A stretch of DNA of 51,912 bases from a virus: positions 1 through 51,912 of the IMG/VR virus record IMGVR_UViG_3300030104_000504, one strand, 5' to 3'. The position numbers were made by a program, and so were the translations under genes. The notes beneath the pieces are model-generated. The model was not told where the DNA came from, did no database searches, and saw only the letters and a list, made by a program, of their open reading frames with translations. Positions 47,764 through 51,912 of the stretch are shown one piece after another. How positions within the stretch are numbered: position 1 is the first letter of the stretch; the number at the start of each line of letters is the position of its first letter.

Positions 47764-48924
47764 CTAAAGGTTGTAGTTCCAGTTACCAGCCCCATAAACC
47801 ATGATGTTTAAGTTTTTGGAACTACCTAGTCTATTTTTAAATGAAATATTATGACCGCTGACGATTACACAATATTTATTATCTGTGTCTGATGTTGCAA
47901 AGTTGCTAACTGACTGACTAACAATAGAAGCATGACCATAGCCAACATGAAACAAACAAGTATCTCCAGATGCGCCGTCATAAACTACTAACAAAGCACC
48001 GCCAGCCGTAGCTGTTCCTGCAAGTGCTATAGTTTTAGTTGCATCGTCAGCTAAAGTGACATAATTCATGCCGCCTGTAATGTTTCCAAACGAAGATCCA
48101 CCAATCCGCAAACCACCATCACTTTGGAGAATCATCCTTTGCGTTGCAGCCGCAGCACCATCAGCCGTAGTACTAAATACAAGTCTTCCGGGCATATCAT
48201 TAGTACCCGGAGTTCCATCCACAAACGCTTGGATTGAAGCACCTACTGGAGCAAGATCACCACCATCTGCCCCTGCAAACATTATCTGACCAAGAATGTC
48301 ACTATCTTGAACGACAGTGACTGCGCCTGTAGAAGTACCCCTACTTTTAGATAAAATTAGATAAGGGCCACCAGAATCATTTGAATTTCTTGTAGCACTA
48401 ATCGAGCTGGTAGCAGAACCAGTACCATGAACTTGAAATTGAGGTGCTACACCAGCTTGGCTTACTGTAGTAGTATGATTAATTATTACTTTGTCATTAC
48501 CACCGTCTACAAAAAGAGCATGGCTTAGTCCATTACTCTCTACACGAAAATCACTATCAGCACTTGCTTCGTTTATGATTACTGCTTCATTAGTGATATC
48601 TAATCTATTCTTACTATTCCCATTAATCATTGTGTTAAAAATTAATCTTCCATCTTCACTTCCATCAGAAACATCTAAAGCTATAGATCGAATATTAGCT
48701 AAAATAGTTTCTTCACCAGCATCATTATCTGCTTTAAATCGAAACATTCCTAAAGCGTCATTATCAGCAGGAGAAGATGAATCTCTAACAAGATCAAATA
48801 TCGGGCCATTAGAACTGTCTGCGTCAGTACTTTTAATAGTTAAAGCTGCACTATTATCGTCAACAGTAATAGTAACCCCATCATCAAGAGTAACTAGCTC
48901 TACTGGTATTGTCGTTAACGCCAT
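47764..48924 (-). CDS. Tail fibre / receptor-binding-type protein B
   Basis: 386 residues, ATG 48924, with AGGGAG upstream. Its first 150 residues parallel protein A (NGPIFDLVRDSSSPADND, DFRVESNGLSHALFVDGGND), but the C-terminal half differs (GGDLAPVGASIQAFVDGTPG; later GHASIVSQSVSNFATSD). A shared shaft with different tips suggests module exchange. Likely a receptor-binding fibre. Confidence 0.75.
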   Translation of the reverse strand: MALTTIPVELVTLDDGVTITVDDNSAALTIKSTDADSSNGPIFDLVRDSSSPADNDALGMFRFKADNDAGEETILANIRSIALDVSDGSEDGRLIFNTMINGNSKNRLDITNEAVIINEASADSDFRVESNGLSHALFVDGGNDKVIINHTTTVSQAGVAPQFQVHGTGSATSSISATRNSNDSGGPYLILSKSRGTSTGAVTVVQDSDILGQIMFAGADGGDLAPVGASIQAFVDGTPGTNDMPGRLVFSTTADGAAAATQRMILQSDGGLRIGGSSFGNITGGMNYVTLADDATKTIALAGTATAGGALLVVYDGASGDTCLFHVGYGHASIVSQSVSNFATSDTDNKYCVIVSGHNISFKNRLGSSKNLNIMVYGAGNWNYNL

Positions 48925-48940
48925 ATATTATTCTCCCTAA

Positions 48941-49216
48941 TTAAAGGCTACTAGCCTCGTCACGCTCTTTGCGTGTCTTGTAATCATCTCTGCCAGTTAC
49001 CAAGGTTACAAAGTCTGCTTGGTTGCTTGGGATAGGATCTGTGAAGCTATCGTCGTTCATAAGCTTTGTTGTCCACTCAGTCTGCATACGCTTCCAGCAG
49101 TTGTTTTGCTTACCTGCTACTGCATCCTCTATCCATGTTTTAATGTCCAGCAAATCATTGTTCATGATTGCTTGCATTGTGTCGTTAATTGTTATTTCTA
49201 CTTTTAAATCTGCCAT
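48941..49216 (-). CDS. Small fibre-associated protein
   Basis: 91 residues, ATG 49216, with AAAGGAG upstream. Helical with WIEDAVAGKQNNCWKRMQTE and a short C-terminal acidic end. Pattern and location between fibre genes suggest a fibre assembly helper or connector; not recognised. Confidence 0.55.
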   Translation of the reverse strand: MADLKVEITINDTMQAIMNNDLLDIKTWIEDAVAGKQNNCWKRMQTEWTTKLMNDDSFTDPIPSNQADFVTLVTGRDDYKTRKERDEASSL

Positions 49217-49253
49217 GTTACATCTCCTTTAAGATGGGTTATTTCGCCTGTTG

Positions 49254-51912
49254 TTAAGCTACTAAGTAGCCTGAAAAATAAGATTCAGTGTTTAAGTCCA
49301 TTTGTGCAGTACCACCTTGTTGTCTGATATTTACAAGGGCTGTATCACTAGCATCCATATCAGCTAAAACACTTAGGTTAATAGTATGTGTTGCGGAAGT
49401 TTGGTCTAATCCTCCAGCGTCAAAATAAGTTTGAAATACTCTGTTTGAACAAGTAATAGTCATGTAAACGTAGTCACAGTCTGCTGGCATATCAATTAGT
49501 AACATATTCGCATTAAGCTGGTATCTTCCTGTAACAGGTGCAGTAAATGTGTAAGTTGAGTCATTAAAATCTGCGTTGTTATCAAAAACTTCATTGTTAA
49601 AATACACAGTATAATTAGTATTAATCGCATAATTAGTTGCTGCTGCCGCTCTTACAAGAAACGCTGGTTGCAATGGCATGGTAACGTGGCCGTTAGCGTC
49701 AATATTTTGTGCTAAGTTTCCACTAGTATAAATTTGAACATTTGCTGCCTCACGCTGAATAATTCTAAAATCTTCTGAATCATCTAAAGCCAAATCAACG
49801 CCATCACCATTTGCTGAACCAGTATCACTATTTGATATTTTTATTGCAGCACTCGCACTTCCGTATAAATGTAAAGTGTTTGAGTAATAACTAGTTGGAC
49901 TTGCAGTTCCAATTCCTACTTTTCCATCTTTATCAATGGTCATTCTATTAGAAGCATTAACTGTAAAGCCCATTGCTTCAGAACCAGACGTAGTGTTGTA
50001 AGTAATTATTCCATCGTCTGCATCACCTGAATGTCCAAAGTTAATTGCTAATACAGAAGAGCTTCCACCTAAAATACTTAGCTCTGTATTATCGTCATCT
50101 TCAACAATTAATACAGAACCTGCTGTTGCTGTTGCACCGCTTGATGCTTTTTGTATAACTACTTCGTCATTGCCTCCATCCACAAACAACATATTTGCAG
50201 AGCCATTACTTTCAATTCTAAAGTCTCTATCATTAGAACCATCATTGATTACAATGCCTGTAGCATCCATAACCATTTCTTCAGTACCAGCAATATCAAA
50301 TCTTATTTTGTCTTCATCAGAAGACTCTTCAACCTGTATCTTGGTATCACTGTCAGCATCAAGTAGCTGATTAGCAGTAGTGCTAGAAGTATTAGTATTT
50401 GTAATAGCCTCTACCAAGACTCCAGTAGGAGGAGCAGTACTAAAGGTTAGTGTGGTTCCAGAGATTGCATAGTTTGATTTGCTCTGGTAAACCCCATCAA
50501 AGTATACCTGTACGTTATTCTCATGTACAGGAGCTACAGATAACGTCAGTGTTGTATCACTACCATCACCTGTCATTGTATTGATTGTATTATTAGATCC
50601 ACCTACAGTAGTTGTACTATGGTACGCTGTAATGACCCTACCACTTGCAGGAGCAGCACTTAAAGTTAATGTAGTACCTGATACGCTGTAAGCATTGTGT
50701 GCTTGGAATACACCGTCTACAAATACCATAAGGTTTTCTTCATCGTCAGGTGCATTGCTTAATGTAAAGGTTGTAGTAGATCCATCACCAGTATAGGTGT
50801 TGGTATCCATATTTGTACCTCCACCACCTCCTGCTATTGCTCCCCATTCATCTGTATAACCTTCAAATTTACCAGTAGTGCTATTGTACCTAAAGTATCC
50901 TGCTGCTGGAGATCCGGGTCTCTGTGCTGTTGTACCTACAGGTACGTGTATAGCATCTGTAGCACTTCCAATGTCAAGAGAGACATCAGGTGCAGCATTT
51001 AGAATACCTACTCTATTTGCAGATGAATCAACTACTAATGTATTTGAATCCCAATTAAAATCTCCTGTTCCACCTGTCAGTGCAGTAAGAGTTCCTAAAC
51101 TTGTAATGTTTGTTTGTGCAGCAGTCTGTAATGTACCTGTAAGATTGCCTGAGAAGCCTGTAGCAGTCAAAAGACCTGTAGAGGGGTTATAAGTAAGTCC
51201 TGTGTCTGTCTCTGCTCCCTGTGAGCCTGTAGCTCCGTCTACGAATACGGGGTATACTGTTTCATCAGTTGAGTTATTTGCTGAGACTGTGAAGTTATCC
51301 GCTGTACCTGTAGTATCTTGGTTAAGAGTGCCTATAACAAAATCAAGCGTATTGTCTGCGTCTTCATAGGAGACTGTGATATTTGTTTCTGTATTTGAGC
51401 TAACCATAGCTCCTACAGTATCTGCTATGTACTCATTTAAAGCTGTGCCGTCTACTGTAATAGCGTCTGCTTCCAGTGTGCCGTCTATATCAGCGTCACC
51501 ACTAACGTCCAATGTAGCTGCATCTAGCTCACCAGTAATTGTAAAGTTTCTAACGCCTGTATAATCTTTGTTGGAATCTAGTATAACGGCTTTAGAGGCT
51601 ATTGCAGTACCTACTGCTGTACTACCAAGGTCTAGAGCATTAAGCTCTCCTACGACTGCTGTAATCCCGTCTAAGGTATTTATTTCTGCTGTAGTAGCTG
51701 TTACACCGTCAAGTATGTTTAGTTCTGCTGCGGTACTTGTTACACCATCAAGAATATTAAGTTCCGCTGCTGTTGAAGTAACTCCGTCTAGGATGTTAAG
51801 CTCTGCGGCTGTACTGGTTACTCCGTCAAGGATATTTAATTCCGCTGTAGTAACTGTAGCTCCGTCAAGAATCTCCAGTTCAGCTTCAGTAATAGTTGCA
51901 CTGCCTATAACA
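49254..51912 (-). CDS. Tail fibre protein, runs in from right edge
   Basis: Open from the right edge (frame set so base 51911 starts a codon) to the stop at 49254-49256; at least 885 residues. An internal ATG at 51512 is not the true start, because the frame continues. The first part has six 13-residue units (AELNILDGVTSTA type) at 51640-51895. Then come shared fibre modules, two Gly/Thr-rich units with FDGVYQSKSNYAISGTTL. The C-terminal 130 residues (NNEVFDNNADFNDSTYTFTA, PVTGRYQLNANMLL) look like a C1q/TNF-type jelly roll, a likely receptor-binding tip. The N-terminus is missing. Confidence 0.85.
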   Translation of the reverse strand, partial: VIGSATITEAELEILDGATVTTAELNILDGVTSTAAELNILDGVTSTAAELNILDGVTSTAAELNILDGVTATTAEINTLDGITAVVGELNALDLGSTAVGTAIASKAVILDSNKDYTGVRNFTITGELDAATLDVSGDADIDGTLEADAITVDGTALNEYIADTVGAMVSSNTETNITVSYEDADNTLDFVIGTLNQDTTGTADNFTVSANNSTDETVYPVFVDGATGSQGAETDTGLTYNPSTGLLTATGFSGNLTGTLQTAAQTNITSLGTLTALTGGTGDFNWDSNTLVVDSSANRVGILNAAPDVSLDIGSATDAIHVPVGTTAQRPGSPAAGYFRYNSTTGKFEGYTDEWGAIAGGGGGTNMDTNTYTGDGSTTTFTLSNAPDDEENLMVFVDGVFQAHNAYSVSGTTLTLSAAPASGRVITAYHSTTTVGGSNNTINTMTGDGSDTTLTLSVAPVHENNVQVYFDGVYQSKSNYAISGTTLTFSTAPPTGVLVEAITNTNTSSTTANQLLDADSDTKIQVEESSDEDKIRFDIAGTEEMVMDATGIVINDGSNDRDFRIESNGSANMLFVDGGNDEVVIQKASSGATATAGSVLIVEDDDNTELSILGGSSSVLAINFGHSGDADDGIITYNTTSGSEAMGFTVNASNRMTIDKDGKVGIGTASPTSYYSNTLHLYGSASAAIKISNSDTGSANGDGVDLALDDSEDFRIIQREAANVQIYTSGNLAQNIDANGHVTMPLQPAFLVRAAAATNYAINTNYTVYFNNEVFDNNADFNDSTYTFTAPVTGRYQLNANMLLIDMPADCDYVYMTITCSNRVFQTYFDAGGLDQTSATHTINLSVLADMDASDTALVNIRQQGGTAQMDLNTESYFSGYLVA

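Noticed and set aside
1-51912. Temperate lifestyle genes (integrase, repressor, attachment site) and tRNA genes
   Set aside because: None found by reading both strands; the set of genes fits a lytic phage. tRNA absence was judged by eye only.
1-51912. Simple circular genome closed by joining the two ends
   Set aside because: No exact terminal overlap, and the fibre frames are one base out of register, so closure is not shown by this sequence.

Overview
This window is almost certainly most of the genome of a lytic, tailed, T7-like (podovirus-type) bacteriophage. It combines a T7-style replication set (gp2.5-like ssDNA-binding protein, primase-helicase, family A DNA polymerase, endonuclease I, RecB/Cas4-like exonuclease, gp1.7-like kinase) with its own class I ribonucleotide reductase (NrdA and NrdB), a terminase-portal-scaffold-capsid block, large putative ejection proteins and several tail fibres. 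The DNA is AT-rich. Several small conserved proteins and the capsid and portal types look, from memory, like those of marine phages infecting alphaproteobacteria (pelagiphage / HMO-2011-like). The host is therefore probably a marine Gram-negative bacterium, but this is inference. No integrase, repressor, tRNA, CRISPR array, transposon or rRNA was seen.

Layout: two divergent arms start from one short control region at 12.96-13.04 kb, which holds two near-perfect sigma-70 promoters facing away from each other, with their -35 boxes in a 12-bp inverted repeat. The rightward arm (13.5-31.0 kb) begins with a 527-bp gene-free, repeat-rich leader. It continues with many tiny genes of unknown function (13.6-19.6 kb), the replication genes (19.6-26.6 kb), nrdA and nrdB (26.7-30.2 kb), and a signal-peptide-bearing SleB-like cell-wall hydrolase (30.5-31.0 kb). 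The leftward arm starts with terminase (12.9 kb) and runs down through portal, scaffold, major capsid protein, adaptor, nozzle-like protein and a tail fibre that leaves the left edge. Tail-fibre genes enter again from the right edge. They are followed by a 1088-residue repeat protein, other putative ejection proteins, a LysM protein, an M15-type endolysin with a holin-like gene, and a group of small basic proteins ending at 31.0 kb. The two arms meet tail to tail with one base between stop codons.

If the molecule is circular or circularly permuted, the leftward arm is one continuous late block of about 34 kb (12.96 kb to 1, then 51.9 to 31.0 kb). Both window ends lie in tail-fibre sequence and the first ~120 bp closely match 51.0-51.13 kb, so the break probably reflects assembly trouble in a repeat. 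A plain end-to-end join is out of frame.

No phage RNA polymerase gene is visible, which fits the strong host-type promoters. The less explained parts are: six copies of a palindromic AT-rich element in front of early genes; the repeat-rich leader with a GC-rich island; a gene overlapping the portal 3' end out of frame; a duplicated hairpin before the scaffold gene; a long 11/22-residue repeat protein; and separate lysis-type genes on the two arms.
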